Assembly (NCBI RefSeq): GCF_001485575.1
Contig: NZ_BCNB01000006.1
Location: 2,666,001 to 2,730,000, forward strand
Length of the DNA: 64,000 nt
Reading direction: 5' to 3'
Source: Haloarcula sp. CBA1127
Lineage (GTDB): Archaea; Halobacteriota; Halobacteria; Halobacteriales; Haloarculaceae
Positions within the stretch are counted from its first letter, which is position 1. Every line of letters begins with the position of its first letter. Made by a program: the position numbers and the translations under genes. A model generated the notes under the pieces. It did not search any database, was not told the DNA's origin, and was given only the letters and a program-made list of their open reading frames with translations. Below, one piece after another: positions 26,570 to 35,795 of this stretch.

Positions 26570-26902
26570 ATGGGGGCCGTTACCACATCACTCGACGAGC
26601 AGGCCCGGTCGATATTCGACGACCTCGGATACACCGTGTCGCGCACTGGCACCGAACTGCGAGCGGAACGCGACTGGCGCGTCGTCACTGTCTCAGTGCT
26701 CGACTCGCAGGACCCAATACCTGACGGCGGCGATTTGCGCTGTTTCGTCACACGTACGGGCGACGCGACGCATCTCAGCCGCCGTCTCAATCGGCTCGAC
26801 GTATCCTATGACTGGGCCGTCATCGGGATCACCGAAGACGGCGACTACGAGGTGGTCCGTCACCCCGGCGACACAGCCATGTCGGCTGACGCCAACACTT
26901 AG
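26570..26902 (+). CDS. conserved haloarchaeal protein, unknown
   Basis: 110 residues from the ATG at 26570, about 27 bases below a TATA-like GTTTATC. A longer frame from 26459 has an atypical Cys-rich start and is rejected. The sequence is acidic, alpha/beta, with one Cys (DLRCFVTRTGDA). The repeated pattern LDEQARSIFDDLGYTV then LRAERDWRVVTVSVLD looks like a small nuclease-like or sensing fold but lacks recognisable catalytic residues. Nothing further can be assigned. Confidence 0.68.
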   Translation: MGAVTTSLDEQARSIFDDLGYTVSRTGTELRAERDWRVVTVSVLDSQDPIPDGGDLRCFVTRTGDATHLSRRLNRLDVSYDWAVIGITEDGDYEVVRHPGDTAMSADANT

Positions 26903-26926
26903 GGGCCTCTCCCTTCACCATCCGGC

Positions 26927-27460
26927 GTGCAAGTCGGTGTCATCAATCAAGCGCTCGAACAGCTAGTTACGAACGTTGTTGACGCACTTCCGCGCCTCAT
27001 AACCGCGTTCGTCTTTCTTGCGATCGCTGCGGTAGGCATCAAGGCTATCATGTTCGTCGTCCGGGCCGTTCTGAAACGGTCGCTGCCCGGCGAATCCCCC
27101 GTGTACCGACAGTTTCTGTCCGTGATCGTACTCGTGTTCCTGTGGTTCGGCGTGGCGCTGTCGTTCCTCTCTATCGTCGGCCTGACCGCCATCGCCGCGT
27201 CTCTCGGAACTGCGACCGGATTTCTCGCGCTTGGCGTCTCATACGCGCTCTCGGAGATGATCAAGGACGCTGTTGCCGGCGTCTACCTCCTCCGTGACCC
27301 CGATTTCAACCCCGGCGATACCGTCAAAGCCGGCGACACCACCGGCGAGGTAGTCGCAATCGAACTCCGGAAGACGCGGTTCCGTGTCGGCGGTGACACC
27401 GTTGTCAGGGCCAACGCGGCCATCGAAGAACGCTGGACGAAAGTCGAATCCGAGTCCTGA
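26927..27460 (+). CDS. short MscS-like mechanosensitive channel protein
   Basis: 177 residues from a GTG at 26927, 25 bases after the preceding stop. Three hydrophobic segments (LITAFVFLAIAAVGIKAIMF, FLSVIVLVFLWFGVALSFL, TAIAASLGTATGFLALGVS) precede the beta domain (LLRDPDFNPGDTVKAGDTTG, then EVVAIELRKTRFRVGGDT). The protein stops after the small beta domain and lacks the large cytoplasmic cage of ordinary MscS channels. Unusual GTG start and shortness both suggest a minimal channel; gating is unknown. Confidence 0.8.
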   Translation: MQVGVINQALEQLVTNVVDALPRLITAFVFLAIAAVGIKAIMFVVRAVLKRSLPGESPVYRQFLSVIVLVFLWFGVALSFLSIVGLTAIAASLGTATGFLALGVSYALSEMIKDAVAGVYLLRDPDFNPGDTVKAGDTTGEVVAIELRKTRFRVGGDTVVRANAAIEERWTKVESES

Positions 27461-27527
27461 GCGAGGTCGAGGCCCGCGCTACCCGTTCACACGTGGTGTT
27501 TAAGCCTATCGCCATCATATTCGAGGT

Positions 27528-28442
27528 ATGTTCGTCGGGCACGCGCTGCTTGCGTTCGCCCTCGGAGCCCTCGCCGCGTGGTGGCTTGGGCTCTCCCGCG
27601 AGCGAGCGGTCCAGTTGGGCGTCATCGCCGGCCTGTTCGCCGCAGTTCCCGACGTTGATATCGTCTATGCCCCCTTCGGGCTGCTCGTCGGGGCCGCCGA
27701 GAACCTGACGGCGGACGGCTTCTGGGAAACCGCGAACGTCGTCCACCGCGGGCCGACGCACTCACTCCTGTTAGGGGCAGCACTCGCCGCCGCGGCCGGC
27801 CTCTGGGCCAGTAATTCGCGGGCTACTCGAATCGGGTCGCTGTCCATCGGCGCCGTACTGACTGTTCTCACGGGCGCAGTCAGCGGTCCCATCGCAGGAC
27901 TCGTGATGCTCGTGTTCGTTCTGGCCGTGCTGAGTGTCGCCACAGTCGCACAGTCCCGCGATATCAGCCCCCGGACGGTGACCGGGCTGGCGCTACTGGG
28001 ACTCCTGTCCCACCCGTTCGGTGACCTCTTCACCGGCGGCCCACCCCCGTTTTTCTACCCCTTCGACGTGACCCTCGTCGCCGAGCGGGTGATGCTCCAC
28101 CCCGACCCGACGACGCATCTTCTGGCGGCGTTCGCTATCGAACTTGCGACGGTGTGGCTCGCCGTGTGGACGTACGTCCACCTTCGTGGGTACACGCTAA
28201 CGGGACTCGTCCGCCCCCGAGCAGCGCTGGGACTGGGGTATGCAGCAGCCGTCCTGTTCATGCCTGCACCGACGCTCGAACAGTCAGCGCACTTCGTGTT
28301 CAGCGTCCTCGCACTGGGCGTCGTCGGCGCGCCGACCCGGCCGTTCAGTGACGGCGTCGACTGGCTGGAGACAGTCGTGACGGGGCTGGCGGCAGTGACC
28401 ATCGCTGCGCTCGCGTACGCTATGGCGTATGGGGCTATCTGA
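27528..28442 (+). CDS. membrane-bound metal-dependent hydrolase (YdjM/DUF457-like)
   Basis: 304 residues with about eight helices. Conserved polar motifs sit at the membrane edge: N-terminal MFVGHALLAFALGAL, AAVPDVDIVY, HRGPTHSLLLG and LSHPFGDLFTGG. These His/Asp motifs define the YdjM/LexA-binding inner-membrane hydrolase-like family. The substrate is unknown. A TATA-like TTTAAG lies about 28 bases ahead of the ATG. It leads a three-gene set of membrane proteins. Confidence 0.85.
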   Translation: MFVGHALLAFALGALAAWWLGLSRERAVQLGVIAGLFAAVPDVDIVYAPFGLLVGAAENLTADGFWETANVVHRGPTHSLLLGAALAAAAGLWASNSRATRIGSLSIGAVLTVLTGAVSGPIAGLVMLVFVLAVLSVATVAQSRDISPRTVTGLALLGLLSHPFGDLFTGGPPPFFYPFDVTLVAERVMLHPDPTTHLLAAFAIELATVWLAVWTYVHLRGYTLTGLVRPRAALGLGYAAAVLFMPAPTLEQSAHFVFSVLALGVVGAPTRPFSDGVDWLETVVTGLAAVTIAALAYAMAYGAI

Positions 28443-28496
28443 ACAGTCCATCCCATCGGTCGATAGGGTTTTTCGAGTCGCGGCTCACCTGCCACT

Positions 28497-29117
28497 ATGA
28501 GCCGAGACGTAGCGCGGTTGCTCCGGGACAGGCGCATCAACGCCCTCACGGCGTGGTGTATCGTCGCTATGCTCGCCGCTGTCTCTATAACGAGTGCCGT
28601 TCAGGCCGACCTGCTGTGGGCCGGATTCGCGGCGGCCGTTGCGGCGTTGGCGCTGTTTCCGCCAGTTCTATTGCGCAACCGTGACGCCATGCTGCCCTGG
28701 GAAATCCTCTTGCTGGCGGCGTCGCCAGTTGTCGGCCGCCTGTTTGCGACGCTCTCGATGACCGGTAATCTCGCGACGTATCTCTCGGTTGCCGCCATCG
28801 CGCTCATTCTCGCCGTCGAACTCCAGCTCTTTACCCCTGTCCGGATGACGCCCCGGTTCGCCGTCGTCTTTGTGGCCATCACCACGATGGCTACCGCCGG
28901 CGTCTGGGCCGTCGTCCGCTGGGTAGCCGACCAGTTTCTCGGGACCACCTTCATCCTCGATCCGACGGTGTCCGAACACGTCATCGAGGAAGCGGTGATG
29001 TGGGAGTTCGTCGCGTCGACTATCGCCGGCATCGGTGCTGGCGTGGTTTTCGCGTACTACGTCCGCCGGCAGGCCGGGACCAGCCGCGTCCCCGAGGAGG
29101 TCCAGCCTGACGTATGA
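28497..29117 (+). CDS. six-helix membrane protein, unknown
   Basis: 206 residues, about six hydrophobic segments (e.g. TAWCIVAMLAAVSITSAV, LWAGFAAAVAALALFPPVLL, YLSVAAIALILAVELQLF). A polar loop (EHVIEEAVMWEFVASTIAG) precedes the last helix and a basic tail (YYVRRQAGTSRVP). It follows the hydrolase-like gene by 55 bases and overlaps the next start by four, implying one transcript with coupled translation. Confidence 0.72.
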   Translation: MSRDVARLLRDRRINALTAWCIVAMLAAVSITSAVQADLLWAGFAAAVAALALFPPVLLRNRDAMLPWEILLLAASPVVGRLFATLSMTGNLATYLSVAAIALILAVELQLFTPVRMTPRFAVVFVAITTMATAGVWAVVRWVADQFLGTTFILDPTVSEHVIEEAVMWEFVASTIAGIGAGVVFAYYVRRQAGTSRVPEEVQPDV

Positions 29118-29773
29118 GGGTCCGTGACCGCTTCAGCATCAGCACGGCGACCCAGCAACGGCTCTCCCGAAGTCTGTCACTTGCTCTCATCGGCCTATTC
29201 GCGGTTGGTATCGAGCGGGGCAACGTCGGTATCATCGTCAATTCGGCCGTCGCCATCCTCGTCACGCAACTCCCGGCGCTGCTGGAACGGGACTACGGCA
29301 TTGCACTCGACCCCGCGCTGACACTGTGGATTACCTCGGCGGCGTTCTTTCACGCGCTCGGAACTGTTGGCCTCCCGGGTGCCGAGGAGAACTTCTACGT
29401 CACCATCTGGTGGTGGGACCACTTCACCCACGCCCTCTCGTCGTCAGTCGTCGCCGCGGTCGGGTACACGACGGTTCGCGCGCTCGACGAGCACACTGAC
29501 GAGATCTCGATTCCCTCGCGGTTCATGTTTGTGTTCCTCCTCCTGTTCGTGATGGCCTTCGGCGTGTTCTGGGAGGTCATCGAGTTCTCGATTACCCTTG
29601 CCGCGTCAGCAACCGGGAACGACACGATTCTGACACAGTTCGGTCTCAGCGACACGATGCTCGATCTCGTGTTCGACGCTATCGGTGCGATTATCGTGGC
29701 GATCTGGGGGACTGCACACCTCACCGGCGTGGTCGGTCACGTCGAGACGTTGCTCAACCGACAGTCTCAGTGA
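29114..29773 (+). CDS. membrane protein related to YjdF/DUF2238 family
   Basis: 219 residues, about six helices. The central WWWDHFTHALSSSVVAAVGY and late FGVFWEVIEFSITLAA motifs match the YjdF/DUF2238 inner-membrane family. The start ATG overlaps the preceding stop (ATGA). Function unknown. The downstream dodecin gene has its own promoter (CTTTTATATC near 29783). Confidence 0.78.
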   Translation: MRVRDRFSISTATQQRLSRSLSLALIGLFAVGIERGNVGIIVNSAVAILVTQLPALLERDYGIALDPALTLWITSAAFFHALGTVGLPGAEENFYVTIWWWDHFTHALSSSVVAAVGYTTVRALDEHTDEISIPSRFMFVFLLLFVMAFGVFWEVIEFSITLAASATGNDTILTQFGLSDTMLDLVFDAIGAIIVAIWGTAHLTGVVGHVETLLNRQSQ

Positions 29774-29820
29774 CCTGTCCGTACTTTTATATCATGGCCG
29801 TGTGAACAAGTCTCACGCAA

Positions 29821-30021
29821 ATGGTTTTCAAGAAAATCACGCTCATCGGAACCAGTCCGGAAAGCTTCGACAAAGCCGCCGACGACGCCATCGAACGCGC
29901 GGAGGCGACACTTGACAATCTCAAGTGGGTCGAAGTGGAGGAACTCGGCGTCGAGATCGCCGGCGTCGAGGGCCGCGAGTACCAGGCTGAGGTAGTCGTG
30001 GCGTTCGAACTCGAAGAGTAG
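29821..30021 (+). CDS. dodecin, flavin-storage protein
   Basis: 66 residues. Trp36 ([13 protein letters not shown]), which stacks on the flavin ring, and the conserved N-terminal [20 protein letters not shown] identify archaeal dodecin. Twelve subunits form a hollow ball that binds riboflavin or lumichrome and protects cells from light-induced damage. A strong TATA stretch (CTTTTATATC, near 29783) lies about 30 bases upstream. The stop directly abuts the stop of the opposing IscA-like gene. Confidence 0.95.
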   Translation: MVFKKITLIGTSPESFDKAADDAIERAEATLDNLKWVEVEELGVEIAGVEGREYQAEVVVAFELEE

Positions 30022-30396
30022 CTACGTCCGGAAGGACTCGCCACAGCCGCATTCGCTGACCACGTTCGGGTTCTTGACGTGGAACCCGGCTCCCTGCAGG
30101 CCGCCCTCGTAGTCGAGTACTGACCCCTCGATATAGTCGATGCTGGCGTCGTCGACGAACACGCGGAGCCCGTTGCGCTCGAACACCTCATCGTCTTCCT
30201 CGGGTGCGTGTTCGAACCGCATCCCGTAGGAGAGTCCGGCACAGCCGCCCTGCTGGACATACAGGCGGAGTCCGGATTCGTCGACGTCCATTCCCTCGCT
30301 TTCGAGGAGGTCCAGTGCTTCTCCCGCTGCCTGCTCGGTGACGGCGACGTCCTCGCCCCCGAGGTTCGGATCGCCGTCGTCCGCTGTGCTGCTCAT
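30022..30396 (-). CDS. HesB/IscA-type iron-sulfur cluster assembly protein
   Basis: 124 residues. The three conserved cysteines are present: Cys52 in QQGGCAGLSYGM and Cys116/Cys118 in ECGCGESF. These bind an iron or a transient Fe-S cluster for delivery to target proteins. The first ~18 residues form an acidic extension not seen in bacterial IscA. No other Fe-S assembly gene is adjacent. It converges without gap with the dodecin gene. Confidence 0.92.
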   Translation of the reverse strand: MSSTADDGDPNLGGEDVAVTEQAAGEALDLLESEGMDVDESGLRLYVQQGGCAGLSYGMRFEHAPEEDDEVFERNGLRVFVDDASIDYIEGSVLDYEGGLQGAGFHVKNPNVVSECGCGESFRT

Positions 30397-30495
30397 ACAG
30401 TTACGTGGACGCCCGAACGTGTTAACAGTGACGCCGGTGGGACAGTTCGGAAAAATACGTCTGCGTTGCTCAGCAGGAAAGCCCCGGAGACCGCA

Positions 30496-31767
30496 TTACT
30501 CCTCGAATCGCTTACGGACACTCTCGGCGTGAGCCTCCAGCCCTTCGGCTTCAGCGAGGGTCGTGATCGTGTCCGAAATATCGTCCAGCGAGTCCTCGGA
30601 GAGGCGCTGGACCGTCGTCGACCGGACGAACGTATCCACGGAGAGACCGCCGGAGACCCGCGCGCTGCCGCCGGTCGGCAGGACGTGGTTCGTCCCGGTC
30701 GCGTAGTCGCCGGCCGCAACGGGGCTGTACGGGCCAAGGAACACGGACCCAGCAGAGGGAATCCGTTCGAGAAGTGATTCGTCGTCAGCGGCCTGAATCG
30801 AGAGGTGTTCGGCGGCGTACTCCTCGGCAAAGAGGACGGCCTCGCTCATCGAGCGTGCGAGGAGAACGCCGGACGCATCGTTGTCCAGTGCGGCGCGGAT
30901 GACTGCCTCGCGCTCCCGGCCGTCGGCCTGCTCGTCAACGGAATCGACGACCTGCTCGGCGAGGTCCACGTCGTCGGTGACGGCGACGACAGAGGCGTTC
31001 TCGTCGTGCTCGGCCTGTGCAACGAGGTCAGCCGCGACCAGTTCCGGGTCCGCGTCGCCGTCGGCGACGACCATAACTTCGGAGGGACCGGCTAGGAAGT
31101 CGATAGCCACGTCGCCACGGACCTCGGCCTTCGCCGCCGTGACCCAGCGGTTGCCGGGGCCAACAACGATGTCCGTCGCGCTGACGGTTTCGGTCCCGTA
31201 GGCCAGTGCTGCGATGGCCTGTGCGCCGCCGACCTGATAGACGGCGTCGGCCCCGGCCACGTGGATGGCAGCCAGCGTGACGGGGTTGACCTCATCGGCC
31301 GGTGGGGTGGCGACGGCGACGTGCTCGACGCCAGCGACCTTCGCCGGGATGACGCCCATCAGCACGCTGGAGGGGTAGGCTGCTGTACCACCGGGAGCGT
31401 ACACGCCAGCGCTGTCGAGCGGGCGGAACCGGCGGCCCAGTTCGCGCCCATCGAAATCGTCACGCCAGTCCTCTGGGACCTGTCGCTCGTGGAACGCGCG
31501 GATGTTCGCCGCGGCGTCCTCGATGGCCTCGCACACGTCGTCGTCGATTTCCTCGTAGGCCCGCTCGGCGGCGTCGGTGATGTCGATGTTGCCCACCGAC
31601 ACACCGTCGAACTCCTCAGCGAAGCGCCGCAGCGCCACGTCGCCCTCCTCGTGGACCTGCGCGACAATATCGCGGACATCGTCTCTGACTGCGTCGACAC
31701 CGGCGTCGCGGTCGAAGAAGGCGGCCCGTTCGTCGGGACCAAGGTCGGCTATCGTCCGTACGTTCAT
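30496..31767 (-). CDS. hisD: histidinol dehydrogenase
   Basis: 423 residues from the ATG at 31767; the longer frame to 31866 crosses the promoter. The enzyme oxidises histidinol to histidine in two NAD-dependent steps. Landmarks: GGTAAYPSSVLMGVIPAKV, VGPGNRWVTAAKAEVRGDV, IDFLAGPSEVMVVADGDAD, the catalytic Glu-His pair in FAEEYAAEHLSIQ, and GSVFLGPYSPVAAGDYATG. Full length for the family. Other his genes are not adjacent, as usual in haloarchaea. Confidence 0.97.
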   Translation of the reverse strand: MNVRTIADLGPDERAAFFDRDAGVDAVRDDVRDIVAQVHEEGDVALRRFAEEFDGVSVGNIDITDAAERAYEEIDDDVCEAIEDAAANIRAFHERQVPEDWRDDFDGRELGRRFRPLDSAGVYAPGGTAAYPSSVLMGVIPAKVAGVEHVAVATPPADEVNPVTLAAIHVAGADAVYQVGGAQAIAALAYGTETVSATDIVVGPGNRWVTAAKAEVRGDVAIDFLAGPSEVMVVADGDADPELVAADLVAQAEHDENASVVAVTDDVDLAEQVVDSVDEQADGREREAVIRAALDNDASGVLLARSMSEAVLFAEEYAAEHLSIQAADDESLLERIPSAGSVFLGPYSPVAAGDYATGTNHVLPTGGSARVSGGLSVDTFVRSTTVQRLSEDSLDDISDTITTLAEAEGLEAHAESVRKRFEE

Positions 31768-31978
31768 ACGCCTGGTTCGGGACGGGGCAAAAAACGGGTT
31801 TCCCTTCGTCGGCCGATAACGGCGATAAAGCGGAGTGCGTGAGAGAGGGACCGATTCGTCGGGCAAGAGTGACTTCAGAATTAGAGGCTGTCGGGACGCA
31901 CATGCCTGTCGCGAATGTTCGACTCACTGTCAGTCGCTCTCTCGTCACCGTTTTCCGGTACTCGGGCCTACACAGAGT

Positions 31979-32905
31979 ATGGCTTCAGTCGACGATCATC
32001 GTCGCCGGACAACCGACCTCCCCCCGGCGACGACCGAATATTTCGCCCCCGAACTAGCGACTATTGATAGCTATCTTGAAACGGTCCCGCCGACCATCGA
32101 CACGGCGGCCGGGGACGCCGCAGTCGGCCCGATACAAACGCTTCCGTGGTTCTACGTGGCCGACCTGACCGGCTGGCGCGGGACCACGCTCGCCCGACTG
32201 CTGGCCGCAGAGCAGGGCGCGGCCTGCTACGAACTCTCGGCCGGCGCTGCGGACGCGCTTCCGGCCCTGTGGTCCCTCATCGACGAGAGCGGGGACGGCC
32301 CCGTCGTACTCCATCTGGACCTACAGGGCGAAGGCGGACGGATTCAACGAACGCTCCGGGAGGCGCTCCGACGCGGCTACACGCACACTCCCGACGGCTG
32401 GGACGAGCCGGTACGCGGCGAACCAGCAAACCTCCACGTCGTCTTCACCGATACGAACCCCTCGAAGCGCCTGGCCGTGCCACTACCCGCTGCAACCACG
32501 CCCACCACTGGTGCTGTCCTCTCGTATGCGCCGCGCCGGAGTATGCTCCCGGAACGGCCCGACGGGACGACCGTGCTTTCGGACCCGCCGGCGCTCCACG
32601 ACCGGGAGGCCGAACTGGAGCAGTTCCTGCTGGCGGCGCTGGCTGGCTACGGTGACGACGACGCCAGACAGCAGTACGTCGGCAACGCCGTCGAAATTCT
32701 GTCGATAACCCACTCGCTCATCGGGAAGCGCGACCTGCTGTTTGACGTGTCGCCGCGGCTGGCGCTGAAATACGGGTCGCTCTTGGACAGGCTTTCAGTC
32801 GGTGCGGCGACGGAGCGACTCGGTCAAGACGTGCTCGGGCAAGTGCCACAGAGTCCCGGAAGCGAGGATATACGGGCGACGCTTCGGGACCTGCTTCCGG
32901 AGTAG
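31979..32905 (+). CDS. conserved protein of unknown function, possibly ATPase-like
   Basis: 308 residues from the ATG at 31979; the frame back to 31835 is rejected. The acidic protein has no membrane segment. Features include FYVADLTGWRGTTLARLLA near residues 60-78, which resembles a phosphate-binding loop but lacks the Gly-Lys-Ser/Thr signature, and GPVVLHLDLQGEGGRIQRTL, which could correspond to a Walker B strand. The C-terminal third is helical (NAVEILSITHSLIGKRDL). I do not recognise the family. It is divergent from hisD. Confidence 0.65.
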   Translation: MASVDDHRRRTTDLPPATTEYFAPELATIDSYLETVPPTIDTAAGDAAVGPIQTLPWFYVADLTGWRGTTLARLLAAEQGAACYELSAGAADALPALWSLIDESGDGPVVLHLDLQGEGGRIQRTLREALRRGYTHTPDGWDEPVRGEPANLHVVFTDTNPSKRLAVPLPAATTPTTGAVLSYAPRRSMLPERPDGTTVLSDPPALHDREAELEQFLLAALAGYGDDDARQQYVGNAVEILSITHSLIGKRDLLFDVSPRLALKYGSLLDRLSVGAATERLGQDVLGQVPQSPGSEDIRATLRDLLPE

Positions 32906-32942
32906 GTGCCGAGAAAGCGGTCGTAACGCCGTTCGCACGGAC

Positions 32943-34124
32943 TCAGTTCACGTCGCTCACGATTTTGATGACCGCTCCTTCCTCCAGTTCCGTCTCATCG
33001 CTGATGCGCCGGTTCTCACGGGCGTCGACGGCGTGAATGTAGCCGTCGCCGATGTCCGAGTGGACGGCGTAGGCGAGGTCTTTCGGAGTTGCTCCCTGCC
33101 GTAGCAAGAACGCGTCAGGGAGGACGTTCTCTTGCCCGTCGGTCCAGTGCGTTTCGTTCTGGACAGGGTAGGCCGTCAGATGGTCAAGCAGGTCGTAAAC
33201 AGCAGTGTCAAGCGAGCCCTGAACGCCGGTGCCGCCCCACTCGTCCATCACGTCGCGGATGCGGTTCAGCCCCTCGCGTTGCTGGTCGCTCACGTCGCCG
33301 ACGATGTCAAAGTCCGGGTCGCCCGGGTCGTAGTCGATGACCCCCGCCTGCGCCGCGTTGCGCAGTGCGAGTTCGCCGTCGGCCGTCGCGGGCACGACCA
33401 CGTCAGCAGCCCCCTGCAGGGCCTCGATGTTCCCCTCTGGGGCGATATCGGCCTTGTTCGCAACGACGACGAGCGGCTTCGTCCGCTGGCGGATCTCCGT
33501 CGCCAGCGCCTCGCGGTGCTCGTCGGTCCAGGCGATGGGGTCCTCGGGATACTCCAAGTCCCGCAGCGTCCGCGCCACGTCGAGTTCGGAGGCTCCGACG
33601 CCGGCCAGCATGTCCACGAGCGATTCGTCGAGTTTGAAATCCGGCGAGCGGGACTGGCGTTCGATTGACTCCCAGTTGCGCTCGACGATGCTGGCGATCC
33701 ACAGGTCCATCTCCTCTTCGATGAAGTGGACATCCTCGACAGGGTCGTGCTCGCCGACCTCGACCGGCTCACCTTCGGCGTCGGTCCCGCCGGAGGCGTC
33801 GACGACATTGAGGATCACATCGGCGGTCGACAGCTCGTCGAGGAACTGGTTCCCGAGGCCTCGGCCTTCGTGTGCGCCGGGAACGAGGCCGGCCACGTCG
33901 ATGAGCTCCACCGGGACGTAGCGCTTACCATCCCGGCAGTTGTCGTCACCACAGCGTTCCTCCCGGTCGAGACAGGGGCACTCCGTTCGGACGTGGCTGA
34001 CTCCGCGGTTGGCATCGATGGTCGTGAACGGGTAGTTCCCCACGTCCACGTCGGCCATCGTCGCCGCCTTGTAGAAAGTAGACTTGCCGGCGTTCGGTTT
34101 CCCGGCCAGCGCGATAGAGAGCAT
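32943..34124 (-). CDS. Obg-family GTPase/ATPase of the YchF/Ygr210 type with TGS domain
   Basis: 393 residues from the ATG at 34124, where the P-loop starts (LSIALAGKPNAGKST). Further G-domain motifs are DVAGLVPGAHEGRGLGN (switch II) and VANKAD (G4). A cysteine cluster follows switch I (CPCLDREERCGDDNC, likely zinc). The C-terminal TGS domain ends the protein (LLRQGATPKDLAYAVHSDIG). Archaeal members associate with ribosomes; the exact role is unknown. The next gene upstream (Gfo/Idh/MocA) is on the same strand, 47 bases away. Confidence 0.93.
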   Translation of the reverse strand: MLSIALAGKPNAGKSTFYKAATMADVDVGNYPFTTIDANRGVSHVRTECPCLDREERCGDDNCRDGKRYVPVELIDVAGLVPGAHEGRGLGNQFLDELSTADVILNVVDASGGTDAEGEPVEVGEHDPVEDVHFIEEEMDLWIASIVERNWESIERQSRSPDFKLDESLVDMLAGVGASELDVARTLRDLEYPEDPIAWTDEHREALATEIRQRTKPLVVVANKADIAPEGNIEALQGAADVVVPATADGELALRNAAQAGVIDYDPGDPDFDIVGDVSDQQREGLNRIRDVMDEWGGTGVQGSLDTAVYDLLDHLTAYPVQNETHWTDGQENVLPDAFLLRQGATPKDLAYAVHSDIGDGYIHAVDARENRRISDETELEEGAVIKIVSDVN

Positions 34125-34171
34125 GGCAGGACCTACCAGTGGCCACCGAAAGGGGGTTTCGGTTCGCGGCC

Positions 34172-35281
34172 CTACAGGCTGACCCACTCGCCGCGGTCGT
34201 CGCTTCGCTCGATAGCGTCGAGGACTTGCTGTGCGGCGAGTCCGTCGGCGAAAGATGGCTCCTGTTGCCCACCGTCGGCCACGGCCGAGAGGAACTCGTA
34301 ATTCTCGTGGACGAACGTGTGCTCCCAGCCGATGACATGGCCGGGGGGCCACCAGTGGTCGACGTAGGGGTCGTCTTCATCGGTAATGAGCACCTGCTGG
34401 AAGCCCCGGTCGCCCTCGGTGAGCACCTGCAGTTCGTTCAGCCGTTCGAGGTCGAACTTGATTGCGCCCTTCGACCCCTCGATTTCGATAGTGTGAGCGT
34501 TCTTGTGGCCGTTGGCGACCCGTGACGCTTCGAGCGTGCCCATTGCGCCGCTGTCGAACGCCACCTGGGCGCTGTAGGCGTCGTCGACAGTCACCGGGCG
34601 CGTCTCGTCGCTGCCCTCCACAGGGCGCTCCTCGGTGAACGTTCGGAGGTGACCGCTCACGTCGGTTATCTCGCCGGCAGTGTCGCCAAGCAGGAACCGG
34701 GCTAGGTCAATCGTGTGCGACCCGAGGTCGCCGAGCGCCCCGCTGCCAGCCATCTCCTCGTCGTTACGCCACGACCACGGGGCCTCTGGGTCGACCAGCC
34801 AATCTTGCAGGTACTGGCCGCGGAAGTGGTGAATCTCGCCAAGCACGCCGTCGTCGATGAGTCCCTTCGCGTACTGGATGGCCGGGACGAACCGATAGTT
34901 GAACGCCGCGCCTGCGGGCACGTCAGCGTCAGCAGCGGCCTCGGCCATTTCCTCAGCCGTATCGAGCGTCGGTGCGAGTGGCTTCTCGCAGAACGTCGGC
35001 GTACCGGCCTCTAGCGCCGCGATGGACGGCTCGGCGTGGACGTGGTTCGGGCCAAGGTTGTAGAACACGTCAACCTCGTCGACGATATCCCGCCAGTCCG
35101 TTGCGGTCCGGTCAAAGCCGAACTGGTCGGCTGCGTCGGCCAGCGCGTCCTCGTCGCGGCCGACGAGCACGTCCTTGTTGACGGCGGGCGCTTCGGGGAA
35201 GAACATGGGCAGGCGGTCCAGCGCGTTTGCGTGAGCCTTGCCCATAAACCGATAGCCGAGCATGCCGATATCGAGGGTCAT
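34172..35281 (-). CDS. Gfo/Idh/MocA-family sugar or inositol oxidoreductase
   Basis: 369 residues from the ATG at 35281. The N-terminal NAD(P)-binding segment reads IGMLGYRFMGKAHANAL, the substrate region includes the conserved EKPLAPTLDTAEEM (Lys of EKP), and the C-terminal domain carries GALGDLGSHTIDLARFLLG. It should oxidise a hydroxyl of a sugar or inositol with NAD(P). A TIM-barrel isomerase of the matching sort lies at 36.6-37.6 kb, separated by a CBS and an AIM24-like gene. Confidence 0.93.
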   Translation of the reverse strand: MTLDIGMLGYRFMGKAHANALDRLPMFFPEAPAVNKDVLVGRDEDALADAADQFGFDRTATDWRDIVDEVDVFYNLGPNHVHAEPSIAALEAGTPTFCEKPLAPTLDTAEEMAEAAADADVPAGAAFNYRFVPAIQYAKGLIDDGVLGEIHHFRGQYLQDWLVDPEAPWSWRNDEEMAGSGALGDLGSHTIDLARFLLGDTAGEITDVSGHLRTFTEERPVEGSDETRPVTVDDAYSAQVAFDSGAMGTLEASRVANGHKNAHTIEIEGSKGAIKFDLERLNELQVLTEGDRGFQQVLITDEDDPYVDHWWPPGHVIGWEHTFVHENYEFLSAVADGGQQEPSFADGLAAQQVLDAIERSDDRGEWVSL

Positions 35282-35383
35282 AGCCGGCTGTTCACTCGGA
35301 GCCGAAATAACGCTCATGGTGACGGCAGGGCGGCGGGCCGCCCCGAGGGAAAAGCCAAAACCGGATGCCCGTGTTGACACTGC

Positions 35384-35764
35384 ATGGCCACTGAAACGAC
35401 CGTCCGTATTGAGGACATCATGTCGACGCCGTTAGAGACGATTTCTGCCGACGAAACCGTCAAAGCGGCCGCGACGCAGATGCAAGCGCAGAACATCAAC
35501 GGTATCTTCGTGCCGGGGGCACAGGCGGGCATTATCACGACCACGGACATCGTTGATGCCGTCGCAAGCGGGAAGGACCTCTCGTCGGCGACCGTCGGCG
35601 ACGTGATGACGTCGCCGGTCGAGCGGGTGACGACCTCGCTCGAACTGGGCGAGGCCGCCGCGATGATGACGACCTACGACATCAAGCACCTCCCAGTCAT
35701 CGACGAGCATCAGGACTACGTCGGCATGGTGTCGTCGACGGACATCACGCAAGCGCTCTCCTGA
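35384..35764 (+). CDS. CBS-domain-pair protein
   Basis: 126 residues consisting of two CBS motifs and little else: IEDIMSTPLETISADETVKA with INGIFVPGAQAGIITTTDI, then VGDVMTSPVERVTTSLELGE with IKHLPVIDEHQDYVGMVSST. Such stand-alone pairs bind adenosyl ligands and regulate partner proteins. The partner is not evident. It is divergent from the oxidoreductase gene, with 102 bases between the starts. Confidence 0.92.
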   Translation: MATETTVRIEDIMSTPLETISADETVKAAATQMQAQNINGIFVPGAQAGIITTTDIVDAVASGKDLSSATVGDVMTSPVERVTTSLELGEAAAMMTTYDIKHLPVIDEHQDYVGMVSSTDITQALS

Positions 35765-35795
35765 GGGGAGTTGTTCTCCGGCGGGCTTTCGACAG

